Below, in pieces: positions 32,614-33,050 of a stretch of 33,050 nucleotides of DNA. The translations under genes and the position numbers were made by a program. A model generated the notes under the pieces. The model had not been told where the DNA came from, did no database searches, and was given only the letters and a program-made list of their open reading frames with translations. The DNA comes from CAYVDH01 sp964450355 (lineage in GTDB: Bacteria; Bacteroidota; Bacteroidia; NS11-12g; UBA955). How positions within the stretch are numbered: the stretch's first letter is position 1; the number at the start of each line of letters is the position of its first letter. The stretch is taken from positions 1-33,050 of the forward strand of contig CAYVDH010000018.1 in the NCBI GenBank assembly GCA_964450355.1, in the 5' to 3' direction.

Positions 32614-33050
32614 AAGTTTAATTTTAGCAGTTTTCCTTGTTTTATTTTCTTGTAAAAAAAGCAATCAAGTGAACGATGACCCAATTCCAGATGTCCCTGT
32701 AAGCATTACCATCAATTTGGCATTGCCTTTATATGCTCATTTAGAGACTATTGGCACCCATGTGTATGAGCCAGGGGGTGTAAAAGGGGTTGTAGTAGTT
32801 CACCATACAGACGATAAATATTATGCTTTTGATAGGGCATGTAGTTATCAACAGTCAACAAACTGTGCAAAAATTGAAGTTGATTCCACAAATCTCCAGT
32901 TTAGATGTGGAAAAACCATGAGTACAGGATTTGAGAAGTGTTGCGACTCTAAGTTCTTCATGGATGGAATGGTTGCTCAAGGGCCTGCTAAATTTGGCTT
33001 AAAACAATACAATGTGAGCAAAAATGGAAGCCTTCTGAATATTTTTAATT
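32606..33050 (+). CDS. Rieske-like lipoprotein, N-terminal part (runs off the window)
   Basis: An ORF of at least 148 codons starts at ATG 32606 inside the end of the dehydrogenase gene and is still open at the window edge. Residues 1-16 are a lipoprotein signal with lipobox LVLFSC. The mature part has SITINLALPLYAHLETIGTH, VYEPGGVKGVVVVHHTDDKY, YAFDRACSYQ and later CCDSKFFMDGMVAQGPA, which resemble the Rieske-fold lipoproteins of Bacteroidota. The iron-sulfur signature C-x-H ... C-x-x-H is not seen: the first loop is ACSYQQSTNC, and the second pair is RCGKTM and KCCDSKF. It has many cysteines but no ligand histidine in those loops. It is probably not a redox protein of the usual kind, and the family is uncertain. 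Confidence 0.68.
   Translation, partial: MNKSLILAVFLVLFSCKKSNQVNDDPIPDVPVSITINLALPLYAHLETIGTHVYEPGGVKGVVVVHHTDDKYYAFDRACSYQQSTNCAKIEVDSTNLQFRCGKTMSTGFEKCCDSKFFMDGMVAQGPAKFGLKQYNVSKNGSLLNIFN

Overview
This window is about 33 kb of low-GC (roughly 30 % by eye) chromosome from a member of the Bacteroidota. The phylum call rests on several independent signs: type IX secretion (T9SS) type-B sorting domains; a FecR / TonB-receptor / DUF4249 operon; a PorE-like TPR-propeller-OmpA lipoprotein; WbqC, DUF4292 and DUF2461 proteins; menaquinone genes; a tRNA without encoded CCA; A-rich rather than Shine-Dalgarno-like sequence before starts; and promoter-like TAnnTTTG boxes a few bases upstream of starts. 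Order or genus cannot be assigned from the sequence alone. No insertion sequence, phage, CRISPR array or integrase is visible. Genes are packed tightly, many with ATGA or TAATG stop-start overlaps. An unusually large share of starts look like TTG.

Layout. 1-5603: the end of one T9SS type-B cargo, a complete 1183-aa type-B cargo, then two overlapping glycosyltransferases (GT4-like and GT2). 5614-7319: asd (aspartate-semialdehyde dehydrogenase) followed by a small outer-membrane beta-barrel protein. 7316-9786 (minus strand): menD-menB of menaquinone synthesis, divergent from an enoyl-CoA hydratase-family gene and a TatD nuclease (9847-11386). 11417-11542: tRNA-Ser(GGA) with its own promoter and a perfect 18-bp hairpin terminator. 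11584-15150: LD-carboxypeptidase, GtrA, a conserved small membrane protein on the minus strand, folK, WbqC and a DUF6498-like membrane protein. 15245-19797: a FecR/TonB-receptor/DUF4249 operon without an adjacent ECF sigma gene and with the FecR head apparently carried on a separate 56-aa ORF. 19845-21317: a PfkB-type kinase and aat. 21450-24446: the PorE-like lipoprotein, closed by a strong intrinsic terminator. 24514-25173: DUF2461. 25245-31766: flippase, dut, sugar-phosphate nucleotidyltransferase, TPR lipoprotein, DUF4292 lipoprotein and an EnvC-like protein, which look like one cell-envelope operon. 31771-33050: 3-hydroxyacyl-CoA dehydrogenase and the start of a Rieske-like lipoprotein cut by the window edge.

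The strongest unusual signal is in the PorE-like protein. Beyond its OmpA domain it carries about 330 extra residues that read as two tandem retropepsin (aspartic-protease-like) modules. The catalytic DTG signature is eroded in both (VPGAD in the first, DAAS in the second). The second is the split FecR head. Other points worth a look are a pair of ACAATTGT palindromes around the flippase promoter, near-leaderless TTG-initiated genes, an EnvC without most metal ligands, and a Rieske-like lipoprotein without visible histidine ligands.
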